A stretch of DNA of 64,000 bases from Bacteroidota bacterium (GTDB taxonomy: Bacteria; Bacteroidota; Bacteroidia; JABDFU01), in assembly GCA_016183775.1 (NCBI GenBank), contig JACPDY010000023.1:62001-126000 (forward strand). Reading direction: 5' to 3'. Positions within the stretch are counted from its first letter, which is position 1. Each line of letters starts with the position of its first letter. The translations under genes were made by a program, and so were the position numbers. The notes under the pieces were generated by a model. The model worked only from the letters and a program-made list of their open reading frames with translations. It searched no databases and had not been told where the DNA came from. Shown piece after piece: positions 46,926 through 54,687 of this stretch.

Positions 46926-47828
46926 GTGTCTGCAGATAAAGTATATTCCCTCGAAAAAGAAGTCCCTGCTATGAGCAAAATGGCTGATTATGTTCAGTTT
47001 GCCAAGCTCCGGTTGTCAAGCCTTGTTGTATTCTCAGCTGCTATTTCATACATCACCGTTGCATCCTCAGTAGATTGGATACGTCTCCTTTGGCTTGTTT
47101 TGGGAGGCTTTTTGATCACAGCCTCCTCAAACGGATTCAACCAGATTATTGAGCGCGATACCGACAAATTAATGACGCGTACTGCAAACAGGCCGTTACC
47201 GCAAAACCGGATGAGTGTGAATGAAGCCATTCTGGTAGCTTCAGTGTTTGGAATTTCCGGTGCATCTATTTTGTTTTTATTCATCAACCTTTTAAGCGGC
47301 CTGTTGGGTATACTAGCTCTTGTATTATATACGATATTTTACACACCATTAAAGAGCAAAACTCCGTTCGCTGTTTTTGTAGGGGCGTTCCCCGGAGCAA
47401 TACCCCCGTTACTTGGCTGTGTTGCTGCAACAGAAGGTACAGGCAGCTTTACTTTTCATGCATGGATTTTATTTTTCATCCAGTTCATCTGGCAGTTCCC
47501 GCACTTCTGGTCCATTGCCTGGGTATTGGATGATGACTACAAAAAAGCGGGATTTAAAATGCTTCCATCGCCCGGCGGACGTGATAAAGCCAGCGCTTTC
47601 CAGATACTGATCTATACTTTATTTTTATTGCCAATAAGCCTTACACCCTATTTCTTCGGCATGATAGGGCCGGTATCATTAACCATTATTACCGCCTGCG
47701 GATTGTTATTTATTTACCAGGCACAAAAAGTATTTAACCAGTTAACTGTAAAATACGCGCAGAACCTGATGTTTGGCTCATTCGTTTATTTGCCGGTTGT
47801 GCAGCTGGCGATAATGATAGGCAAATAA
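46926..47828 (+). CDS. ctaB: Haem O synthase (protohaem IX farnesyltransferase)
   Basis: CtaB/CyoE adds a farnesyl group to haem B to make haem O, the precursor of the oxidase haem. The 300-residue polytopic protein has the UbiA-family Asp motifs: NGFNQIIERDTDKLMTRTANRPLP and DDDYKKAGFKMLPS. A GTG at 46926 is taken as start; the ATG at 46971 (MSKMADYVQF) is a good alternative because the conserved part begins just after it. It leads the terminal-oxidase cluster. Confidence 0.94.
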   Translation: MSADKVYSLEKEVPAMSKMADYVQFAKLRLSSLVVFSAAISYITVASSVDWIRLLWLVLGGFLITASSNGFNQIIERDTDKLMTRTANRPLPQNRMSVNEAILVASVFGISGASILFLFINLLSGLLGILALVLYTIFYTPLKSKTPFAVFVGAFPGAIPPLLGCVAATEGTGSFTFHAWILFFIQFIWQFPHFWSIAWVLDDDYKKAGFKMLPSPGGRDKASAFQILIYTLFLLPISLTPYFFGMIGPVSLTIITACGLLFIYQAQKVFNQLTVKYAQNLMFGSFVYLPVVQLAIMIGK

Positions 47829-47831
47829 AAT

Positions 47832-47907
47832 GGTTTCAGGTTGCAGGTTTCAAGTAAAACCCAACCCGAAACCCGAAACCCGAAACCCGAAACCTGAACC
47901 TGAAACC
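47832..47907. repeat. Telomere-like heptamer hairpin between ctaB and coxIII
   Basis: Bases 47832-47851 and 47889-47907 form an almost perfect 20-base inverted repeat (one base unpaired). Four exact ACCCGAA heptamers at 47864-47891 and a variant ACCTGAA fill the loop and right arm. The element occupies nearly the whole intergenic gap. Confidence 0.85.
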
Positions 47908-47911
47908 AAAT

Positions 47912-48502
47912 ATGGACGCAACACGAATAGAAATAGATGAAGAAATGCGCCAGGCCCGGCGAAAGGCTGCTAAAAATCTTTTGTGGCTGGGTATTGTAGG
48001 TATGGTAATGCTTTTTGGCGGCTTTACCAGTGCTTACGTGGTGCGGCATGAAAAGGGCGATTGGCTCGACTTTACCATTCCTCCCATGTTTTTTATCAGT
48101 ACCGCCATCATTATTGTAAGCAGTATCACTATGAATTGGGCAGTTACGGCGGCGAAAGATGACAACCTGAAAAATATTAAATCAGCTATGTTGCTCACCT
48201 TGCTGCTGGGTATTGCTTTTGCTGCATCACAATACCTTGGATGGAAGAATCTTGTTGAACAAAAAGTTTATTTTGCCGGACGCGAAAGTAACGCATCAGG
48301 TTCTTTTTTTTACATGATCACTTTTATGCACCTGCTGCATTTGTTTGGCGGGATAATAGCGGTAATAGTGGTTAATTTTAAGGCTTTAGCCGGAAAATAC
48401 AGCTCAAAAGATTACCTCGGGATACAACTTTGTGCCATTTATTGGCACTTTTTAGATGCACTTTGGATATATTTATTTCTATTTTTGTATTTAATTCGTT
48501 AA
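47912..48502 (+). CDS. Cytochrome c oxidase subunit III (short form)
   Basis: This 196-residue polytopic protein belongs to the haem-copper oxidase subunit III family: five or so membrane helices, a GGFTSAYVVRHEKGDW segment, MHLLHLFGGIIAVIVV and YWHFLDALWIYLFLFLYL at the end. Subunit III supports the catalytic subunit of terminal oxidases. It precedes a second, longer subunit III-like gene, an arrangement common in Bacteroidota caa3-type clusters. Confidence 0.92.
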   Translation: MDATRIEIDEEMRQARRKAAKNLLWLGIVGMVMLFGGFTSAYVVRHEKGDWLDFTIPPMFFISTAIIIVSSITMNWAVTAAKDDNLKNIKSAMLLTLLLGIAFAASQYLGWKNLVEQKVYFAGRESNASGSFFYMITFMHLLHLFGGIIAVIVVNFKALAGKYSSKDYLGIQLCAIYWHFLDALWIYLFLFLYLIR

Positions 48503-48522
48503 AATTGCATGAGATTTTAACC

Positions 48523-48556
48523 GTCAACTAATAACAGTTAACTAACAACAGTTTTT
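48523..48556. repeat. Heptamer tract between the two coxIII genes
   Basis: GTCAACT, AATAACA, then GTTAACT and AACAACA form four 7-mers in phase (48523-48550), followed by GTTTTT and the ATG at 48557. Confidence 0.65.
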
Positions 48557-49285
48557 ATGTCACACGAAATTACCGGGAATGACGTTGAGCACGGCTGGCA
48601 AGGCGGTGTTTCTCCATTTAAAGCCAGCTACGGAAAATTATTTATGTGGTTTTTTCTCGTTTCTGATGCACTGACTTTTGGAGGTTTATTATGTGCGTAT
48701 GGCTTTATGCGCCATAAATACCCTGATGTATGGCCTATCCCGGGTGACGTGTTTACTCATTTTCCTTTTGTAGAACAACATATACCATTGGCTTATGTAG
48801 GTTTGATGACATTCATACTTATCATGAGTTCGGTAACTATGGTACTGGCGGTTGAAGCCGGTCATCGCAACAATAAAAGAGGCGTTATCATTTGGTTATT
48901 TCTAACCATCATTGGCGGTTTGATGTTCGTTGGTTCACAGGCCTGGGAGTGGTATCATTTTATAGTAGGAACGAACCATGGCGCAATGCGAAATGTATGG
49001 GATCCCGAAGCCGGAAAATTTGTAGATAAAATATTTTATGGCGCTAACCTGGTGACTAACGAATACGGACCTGCGGCGTTCGGTGATTTCTTCTTCTTTA
49101 TTACAGGCTTCCATGGGTTCCACGTATTCAGCGGAGTTATTATCAATCTTGTGATCTTTATTATGGTAGTGAAAGGCGTGATGGAAAAACGCGGCCACTA
49201 TGAAATGGTTGAGAAAGTCGGACTATACTGGCACTTTGTGGATCTGGTGTGGGTGTTTGTATTTACTTTCTTTTACCTTTTATAA
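48557..49285 (+). CDS. Cytochrome c oxidase subunit III (second copy)
   Basis: This 242-residue polytopic protein has the full subunit III pattern: KLFMWFFLVSDALTFGGLL near the N-terminus, FVGSQAWEWYHFI, FFFITGFHGFHVFSGVIIN and the C-terminal YWHFVDLVWVFVFTFFYLL. It is longer than the preceding copy and diverged from it, so they are paralogues and not a split gene. Confidence 0.93.
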   Translation: MSHEITGNDVEHGWQGGVSPFKASYGKLFMWFFLVSDALTFGGLLCAYGFMRHKYPDVWPIPGDVFTHFPFVEQHIPLAYVGLMTFILIMSSVTMVLAVEAGHRNNKRGVIIWLFLTIIGGLMFVGSQAWEWYHFIVGTNHGAMRNVWDPEAGKFVDKIFYGANLVTNEYGPAAFGDFFFFITGFHGFHVFSGVIINLVIFIMVVKGVMEKRGHYEMVEKVGLYWHFVDLVWVFVFTFFYLL

Positions 49286-49404
49286 GGGACGAGGGAAAGG
49301 AGACGGGGCACGAGTGTTCCAAATTGCCAATCGCCGTTTGCAAACTAATGCAAACATAAACGAGAACTTGAAACATATGAATATTAAACTCTAAACTTAA
49401 AGAT
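49286..49404. repeat. Heptamer tract that fills the coxIII-coxIV gap exactly
   Basis: The gap is 119 bases, exactly 17 x 7, from the stop codon of coxIII to the ATG of coxIV. In this phase the first words are GGGACGA-like purine heptads, the middle ones are TTGC/CAATCGC-like and the last are TTAAACT and CTAAACT. The first two blocks match the element at 32594-32685 and the last matches 54264-54319. Confidence 0.7.
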
Positions 49405-49920
49405 ATGTCCGAATTCCACGATGATTATCCGAATTATGAAATGATGGCTCATCACAGCGAAGAAGCCGGAGTTGGCAAACGCAAAAAATTATGGCAGGTA
49501 TTCTGGATTATGTTCGGCATTACTATACTTGAATTGATCGTAGGTTTTAAAGCAGAAGCATGGGGTTTATTAAATGAGCAAAGGGGAACAACCACAGGCT
49601 TGAAAATATTTTTCGTATTCTTTACGATAGCCAAAGCAGCTTTCATTGTTCTTTCATTTATGCACCTTGGAGATGAAAAAAAATCCTTAAAATGGGTGAT
49701 ACTTGCGCCCTATTGCGTGTTCATAGTATATCTTGCAGTTATGGCTTCTGTGGGTGAGGGCGGATATTCACAACCTCACCGTACAGATATGGATCATAAT
49801 GTGGTTGAACAGGCTACCGACCATAAAAGACCAGGCGGCGGAGGCCATCACGATGCTGCTGGAGAACACCATGAAGAAGGCATGAAGGAGCATGGCGGCG
49901 CAGAAGGTGAACACAAGTGA
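49405..49920 (+). CDS. Cytochrome c oxidase subunit IV family protein with His-rich tail
   Basis: The 171-residue protein has three membrane helices (about 30-50, 70-90 and 100-120; FFTIAKAAFIVLSFMHLGDE is diagnostic) and matches the prokaryotic oxidase subunit IV family. After the last helix, the C-terminal 47 residues (from about 125) contain nine His together with Gly, Asp and Glu, e.g. GGGGHHDAAGEHHEEG. A metal-binding role for that tail would suit a copper enzyme next to a copper chaperone, but this is inference. Its stop overlaps the start of the SCO gene. Confidence 0.88.
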   Translation: MSEFHDDYPNYEMMAHHSEEAGVGKRKKLWQVFWIMFGITILELIVGFKAEAWGLLNEQRGTTTGLKIFFVFFTIAKAAFIVLSFMHLGDEKKSLKWVILAPYCVFIVYLAVMASVGEGGYSQPHRTDMDHNVVEQATDHKRPGGGGHHDAAGEHHEEGMKEHGGAEGEHK

Positions 49921-50609
49921 AGAAACAGCATCTCATATTAATTGCAATACTTCTTTTACCTTCCCTCATTTATGTTTTTTTAACAACAGGCAAGCATCAC
50001 TTCATAAACCTGCCTTATTATGGTTCGCGTGAGGCTGTAACAAAAACAGTTAACAACAAAGAGGTCACAGATACAGTTTACCACAGCATCGCTCCCTTCA
50101 AATTCATTAATCAGGATGGCGATACAGTTACCGAAAAAAAATATGAAGATTGCATTTATGTAGCCGATTTCTTTTTTACCACCTGCCAGAGTATCTGCCC
50201 GAAAATGGCGGTCAACCTGGCTCTTGTGCAGGACAAGTTTAAAGATAACGATTCCATTCTGATTTTGTCGCACACAGTAAACCCTCAGCATGACAGCGCT
50301 TCTGTGCTTAAAGCATATGCGCAACTCGTTCATGCCGATCTTAAAAAATGGACGTTCGTTACCGGGACCAAGCAATCTCTTTACGATATGGCTATTAAAA
50401 GCTATTTACTTCCTGCCGGCGAAGATGCGCAGGCCGAAGGCGGTTTCCTGCATAGCGAACAGCTGATATTGGTTGATAAAGAAAAACACATTCGGGGTAT
50501 ATACGATGGCACATCAATGCCGGATGTAAACAAACTGATCGACGACATCAAATTACTCCAGGCCGATTACATTATACAAAAGGCAAAAAAAGTAAAGTCT
50601 CCTTTTTGA
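49917..50609 (+). CDS. SCO1/SenC-family copper chaperone
   Basis: The 230-residue membrane-anchored thioredoxin-fold protein has an N-terminal membrane helix, the CxxxC copper site at C90 and C94 (TTCQSICPKM) and the third ligand H179 (GGFLHSEQL). SCO proteins load copper into the CuA site of cytochrome oxidase subunit II. It starts at GTG and overlaps coxIV by four bases (GTGA). The stop codon is followed at once by two heptamers (GTTCAAA, GTTCCGG). Confidence 0.93.
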   Translation: MKKQHLILIAILLLPSLIYVFLTTGKHHFINLPYYGSREAVTKTVNNKEVTDTVYHSIAPFKFINQDGDTVTEKKYEDCIYVADFFFTTCQSICPKMAVNLALVQDKFKDNDSILILSHTVNPQHDSASVLKAYAQLVHADLKKWTFVTGTKQSLYDMAIKSYLLPAGEDAQAEGGFLHSEQLILVDKEKHIRGIYDGTSMPDVNKLIDDIKLLQADYIIQKAKKVKSPF

Positions 50610-50670
50610 GTTCAAAGTTCCGGGGTGCGAATGATTGCGTGAAAGAAGGGGTGTGTAGAAAGAAAAAAAA

Positions 50671-52653
50671 TTACTTCACAATTATCCTACCCAATAAATT
50701 ATTAAAATAGGATTTGGCTTCGTCCAATTGCTTTTGTTTTTGCTGAAACATTACTATCTCATTCTCATCAGCGGCATCCTTAAGCAGCTTAAGGTTTTCA
50801 TCTATCATACGCTGAATGTATTTAGCTTTAAGCGTATTTACATATTTATAAATAGTCGCCTTTAAGTTTTCTTCCTCAGTTCCAACCAGAATATTATGCC
50901 GGCTCCATTCTGCTAATGTATACGGACTACTCACCAGGTCGATGACTGTTTTACTTACATTAACATCATCCTGGTTTATAAATGAATTCATATTCGGAAG
51001 CTGCCCATTAGTGATACCCACTGAATAACTACTATAGATGAACTGGTAAGCCTGGTTTTTGAACAGGATATTATCCTGAGCGAGTTCATGCAAAATAAGT
51101 TCGGCTGCAGTTATCGAAGTTTCAACTGGCTCCCCGTCTTCATCTTCATTTGTTACGATCACATTTCTATCGCCAAAATTCAGCAATATTCTTATAATAT
51201 TCCTTTCCTGTTGTTCAATTCCATTGGGATCGATGGATTCTTTCGGCACTCCGGTCACCACTTCAGTAGAAGTTACATTTTCAGAAGGACTGTCTTCTGA
51301 TCTGTATTTATCCGACACACGCTTTCTCCTTATTCTGTTAAGTTCATTCAACAGCATCTGCTCGTCCATCTCCATCAAACGGCTGCACTCTTTTATATAT
51401 ACCGAACGATGGATAGCTTCAGGAATAACAGCGATACTTTCAACAATGTCCTTAATAAGATTGGCCCTCTTTATCGGATCGCTTGACACTTCCGAATAAA
51501 GCATCATTGTTTTAAACGCGATAAAATCCTTGGTGTTATCAGCAATAAATTTTTTCAGTTCCTGGTAACTCACCCGTTTGGAAAATGAATCGGGGTCATC
51601 GCCGTCCGGAAACAACAATACCTTTACATTCATTCCTTCCTCTAGGATCATATCAATACCCCTGAAACTAGCTTTTATACCGGCACTGTCACCATCGTAA
51701 AGAATGGTAATGTTTTGCGTATAGCGTTTTATCTGCCTGATCTGTTCTACTGTTAATGAAGTGCCGGATGAAGCGACCACATTCTCAATTCCGGCCTGAT
51801 GCATGGAAATAACATCGGTGTATCCTTCTACCAGGTAACAATTATCATCCGCTATAATGGATTTCTTGGCAAAGAACAAACCGTACAGCACATTGCTCTT
51901 GTGGTAAATGTCGGTTTCAGGCGAGTTAATGTACTTGGCTAACTTTTTATCCGTCTTCAGTATACGTCCGCCAAAAGCAATGGGGCGGCCGGTAACATTG
52001 TGGATAGGGAAAATAACACGTCCGGCGAAACGGTCGAAGGCAAGTTCCGGGTTCCGGGTTCCGGGTTCCAGATTCTCCTGCGTTTTATCAATTGTCAGTC
52101 CTGCTTTAACCAGGTAATCCAGCTTATAGCCTTTACTCAATGCGTCTTTGGTAAAAGCTTTGCGCTCTTCAAGAGCATATCCCAACTGAAATTTTTCAAT
52201 GACATCGTCGCGAAAGCCACGTTCTTTAAAATAACTCAGCCCGACAGAGCGGCCTTCATCGGTGTTAAATAAATTATTTGTAAAATATTTCTGCGCATGT
52301 GTGCAAACTACAAATAAACTCTCGCGCTCGTTCTGGCTTTGCAGTTGCTCAGGTGTTTGCTCTTTTTCTTCAATCTCAATATTGTATTTTCTGGCGAGGT
52401 AGCGCAACGCGTCAGGATAGGTCATTTGGTCATGATCCATCATGAAGTTTACTGAGTTGCCGGCTTTACCGCAGCCAAAACATTTATAAATGCCTTTGGC
52501 AGGGGACACAGTGAATGAAGGGGTTTTTTCGTTGTGAAAAGGACACAACCCAAGCAAATTCGCTCCACGTTTTTTCAGGGTAACAAAATCACCCACCACT
52601 TCCTCTATACGGGCAGCGTCAAAAATTTTATCTATAGTGTCTTTTGGTATCAT
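50671..52653 (-). CDS. dnaG: DNA primase DnaG
   Basis: DnaG makes RNA primers for replication. The 660-residue protein has the CHC2 zinc ribbon (CPFHNEKTPSF...KCFGCGKAGN, about 38-65), the TOPRIM catalytic core (LVEGYTDVISMHQ; LYDGDSAGIKASFRG) and a helicase-binding C-terminal region. Between the zinc and catalytic parts, residues about 192-203 (PGTRNPE and neighbours) are encoded by a heptamer tract (GTTCCGG repeated three times, 52044-52064). They look like an insert in a variable linker just before FDRFAGRVIFPI. Confidence 0.96.
   Translation of the reverse strand: MIPKDTIDKIFDAARIEEVVGDFVTLKKRGANLLGLCPFHNEKTPSFTVSPAKGIYKCFGCGKAGNSVNFMMDHDQMTYPDALRYLARKYNIEIEEKEQTPEQLQSQNERESLFVVCTHAQKYFTNNLFNTDEGRSVGLSYFKERGFRDDVIEKFQLGYALEERKAFTKDALSKGYKLDYLVKAGLTIDKTQENLEPGTRNPELAFDRFAGRVIFPIHNVTGRPIAFGGRILKTDKKLAKYINSPETDIYHKSNVLYGLFFAKKSIIADDNCYLVEGYTDVISMHQAGIENVVASSGTSLTVEQIRQIKRYTQNITILYDGDSAGIKASFRGIDMILEEGMNVKVLLFPDGDDPDSFSKRVSYQELKKFIADNTKDFIAFKTMMLYSEVSSDPIKRANLIKDIVESIAVIPEAIHRSVYIKECSRLMEMDEQMLLNELNRIRRKRVSDKYRSEDSPSENVTSTEVVTGVPKESIDPNGIEQQERNIIRILLNFGDRNVIVTNEDEDGEPVETSITAAELILHELAQDNILFKNQAYQFIYSSYSVGITNGQLPNMNSFINQDDVNVSKTVIDLVSSPYTLAEWSRHNILVGTEEENLKATIYKYVNTLKAKYIQRMIDENLKLLKDAADENEIVMFQQKQKQLDEAKSYFNNLLGRIIVK
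52044..52078. repeat. Heptamer tract inside dnaG
   Basis: Three exact copies of GTTCCGG (52044-52064), one GTTCCAG and one diverged 7-mer lie in frame inside dnaG. The reverse complement, GGAACCC-type words, is one base change from the ACCCGAA/GAAACCC words of the intergenic tract at 47864-47891. Confidence 0.85.
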
Positions 52654-53055
52654 TTGCCTTACCCGGCCTTCCGCCTGAAATGGAGAGGCTTTTTTTAGGG
52701 GGAACTAATTTATTAAAATTAAGTATGCCGCTTATTTAAACTTTTCAACCGTTCAGTAATTTCGGCCATCTGTTTTCACTACAATTATAGCCGGATATCT
52801 AATTATCGCTTCTCAAAACAGCTTCCGTTTCGTTCTCCATATGGAATCGGGAGCTCTTCATTTACAGTAGTATGCCTCTAAATTAGTTTGATCTGGCAGG
52901 ATTTCAGCTAGGTAATTGCATCCAAAGCTCCCAAGGCACCCTCGTTTTTTTTAAAATTTCCAATAGTACGACCTCTTTTTTACGAAATTTATGCTATATT
53001 CATCATAATCAGCCAATTAATAAATATTTTTTATATGTATTCAAAAACAATGTAG
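52654..53055. other. Long gene-free gap with a possible small structured RNA
   Basis: No coding sequence is supported between dnaG and the HU gene. On the plus strand, GGGAGCT (52849-52855) can pair with AGCTCCC (52926-52932) 70 bases on; TGCC and GGCA segments lie inside; a run of eight T follows at 52945-52952. This could be a short transcript with a U-rich end, but there is no strong stem directly before the T-run, so the call is weak. Confidence 0.3.
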
Positions 53056-53063
53056 TATATTTG
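53056..53063 (+). promoter_or_regulatory. -7 promoter box of the HU gene
   Basis: TATATTTG is an exact TAnnTTTG match. The AT-rich stretch upstream lacks a clear -33 TTTG. The leader would be about 40 bases. Confidence 0.55.
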
Positions 53064-53110
53064 CAGTCTTAAAGTGAATTTCAATTGTTTGATTTTAAAT
53101 AGTTTAAAAC

Positions 53111-53422
53111 ATGACCAAAGCAGATATAGTAAACGAAATAGCAGAAAAGACAGGGATCGAGAAGGTTGCTGTTCAGGCTACAGTGGAATCATTCATGAAG
53201 GTTCTGAAAAATCACATGAGCGAAGGCAAGAACATCTATCTCAGGGGATTCGGAAGTTTTATTGTAAAAAAACGTGCTGAAAAAACCGGTCGTAATATTT
53301 CAAAAAACACAACTATTATTATTCCCGCACATTATATTCCGTCGTTTAAACCCGCTAAAACTTTTGCCGAAAAGGTAAAGAAAAGCGTGCCGGTTAAACC
53401 GACTGAAGGCAATAACCAATAA
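53111..53422 (+). CDS. HU-family DNA-binding protein
   Basis: The 103-residue protein has the HU/IHF fold: KADIVNEIAEKTGIEKVAVQ helices, the beta arm with IYLRGFGSFIVKKRAEKTGRN, and IPAHYIPSFKPAKTFAEKVK after it. HU compacts and bends DNA. The DNA-intercalating tip has IIIP instead of the usual short NP-type turn, a variation often seen in Bacteroidota copies. It is followed 5 bases later by a TPR gene and is probably co-transcribed. Confidence 0.93.
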   Translation: MTKADIVNEIAEKTGIEKVAVQATVESFMKVLKNHMSEGKNIYLRGFGSFIVKKRAEKTGRNISKNTTIIIPAHYIPSFKPAKTFAEKVKKSVPVKPTEGNNQ

Positions 53423-53427
53423 AATTT

Positions 53428-54249
53428 ATGTCCAGAGGCCAGATCATAGCCATTATAGGCAGCCTCACCCTATTCGTTCTTTTACTTTTTGCTAATACCC
53501 GGTCCCCTAAGGTTGATAAGACTAAAGTTGCCGAAGCCAACACAGGAGAAAGTTTTGTGAGTATTGTTGATGAAGCCTCTGACAACCTTACAGGTGAGCC
53601 TAAAGCCCGTGTAAGTGAATGGAAAAAAGCTTTTGATCATGCAACCAATCCGCAGAAACTGATGTTATCGGATTCGCTCATCAAAACCTGGGATGAATTA
53701 AAACGTCCCGACATAGCAGCTTATTATGCCGAACAGAAAGCCCTGATTGAAAGCAAACCGGAATGGTGGAACAAGGCAGGTGAACGCTATTACAATGCAG
53801 TTCGTTTCGCGAAGAAAGATGAACACCAACTGCTCTATCAAAATGCTATACGGTGTTTTGAAAAAACGTTAAGTGAACAGCCTGGTAACCTTGACGCCAA
53901 AACAAACCTTGGAGCCTGCTACGTTGAAGGCACTTCCGACCCGATGAAAGGAATAGGACTTCTCCGTGAAGTGATCGCGAAAGATTCAACCCATGTTAAC
54001 GCACAGCTGAATCTCGCCTTTTTCTCGGTTAAATCGGGTCAGTTTGAAAAGGCAATTGAACGTTTTAATAAAGTGCTTGTAATAAAGCCCGATTACCTGG
54101 AGGCTTATCTTTTTTTAGCAGATGCTTATGAACGCACAGGTGATAAACAAAAGGCAATTGCAACACTTGAAAAATATGTAAGTCTGGTGGATGACACAAC
54201 CATTAAAAATGAAGTAAAGAATTATATCAACAAATTAAAACAAAGTTAG
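53428..54249 (+). CDS. Membrane-anchored TPR protein
   Basis: The 273-residue protein has an N-terminal membrane helix (GQIIAIIGSLTLFVLLLFAN) and then three or more TPR units (e.g. NAIRCFEKTLSEQPGNLDAK, KAIERFNKVLVIKPDYLEAY, DKQKAIATLEKYVSLVDD). It follows the HU gene by 5 bases. The function is unknown; such proteins usually assemble complexes at the periplasmic face. Confidence 0.85.
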   Translation: MSRGQIIAIIGSLTLFVLLLFANTRSPKVDKTKVAEANTGESFVSIVDEASDNLTGEPKARVSEWKKAFDHATNPQKLMLSDSLIKTWDELKRPDIAAYYAEQKALIESKPEWWNKAGERYYNAVRFAKKDEHQLLYQNAIRCFEKTLSEQPGNLDAKTNLGACYVEGTSDPMKGIGLLREVIAKDSTHVNAQLNLAFFSVKSGQFEKAIERFNKVLVIKPDYLEAYLFLADAYERTGDKQKAIATLEKYVSLVDDTTIKNEVKNYINKLKQS

Positions 54250-54263
54250 ATCGAGGTACAACA

Positions 54264-54327
54264 CCAAACTCTAAACTATAAACCTGCCTGACGGACAGGC
54301 AAGCATTAAACTTTAAACTTACTTATT
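54264..54327. repeat. Heptamer tract flanking a GCCTG hairpin
   Basis: CCAAACT and CTAAACT precede, and two TTAAACT copies follow, a stem TGCCTG/CAGGCA (54285-54301). The 7-base phase is kept across the hairpin, and the tract reaches to the ATG of the 29-residue protein. Confidence 0.8.
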
Positions 54328-54417
54328 ATGCCAAGCGGTAAAAAAAGAAAACGCCATAAAATGGCAACCCACAAACGCAAAAAACGTTTGAGAAAAAACA
54401 GGCACAAGAAGAAATAA
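54328..54417 (+). CDS. 29-residue basic protein, AURKAIP1/COX24 (mS38/bS22-like) family
   Basis: The ORF encodes 29 residues, of which more than half are Lys, Arg or His (MPSGKKRKRHKMATHKRKKR and a short basic end). It resembles the COX24/AURKAIP1 domain of mitochondrial mS38 and mycobacterial bS22, small ribosomal proteins near the decoding site. Bacteroidota genomes encode a nearly identical small protein. Expression from the heptamer tract upstream is plausible because the ATG follows it directly. It is probably a real ribosome-associated protein. The family assignment is from memory of the motif. Confidence 0.8.
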   Translation: MPSGKKRKRHKMATHKRKKRLRKNRHKKK

Positions 54418-54429
54418 ACAACTGATTAT

Positions 54430-54593
54430 AGCTCCGGATAATTGATTTATATGCATCAATCATCCCGGGGCTCATATAGTCACTCTGTCTTCCTGTACCT
54501 GTTTATACTTCCCCGGGCTAGCACCATGCTTTTTGTTTTGCTATCACTTATAGTAAAGTAACTATAAGCTGCATCCGTTACATCGTAACGGAT
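54430..54593 (+). promoter_or_regulatory. Triple hairpin leader upstream of RNase G
   Basis: Three stems follow each other. The first is an imperfect long stem, 54430-54472 (AGCTCCGG with CCCGGGGCT plus TTGAT/ATCAA). The second is CTTATAGT/ACTATAAG (54547-54568, 8 pairs, 6-base loop). The third is ATCCGTTAC/GTAACGGAT (54573-54593, 9 pairs, 3-base loop). They lie between the 29-residue gene and the TTG start of RNase G. RNase E mRNA in E. coli is autoregulated through leader hairpins, so a similar control is a reasonable guess. Confidence 0.5.
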
Positions 54594-54687
54594 TTCTGAC
54601 AAAACCATCTGTTATCTTGGGTTATTCTGTGGTACCATCCTTAACCAGGATATGGCTTGCCGCTATGTTTAACTAAACTTTAAAAAA

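Noticed and set aside
47864-47898. CRISPR-like array
   Set aside because: The repeats are 7 bases long with no spacers, and no cas genes are in the window.
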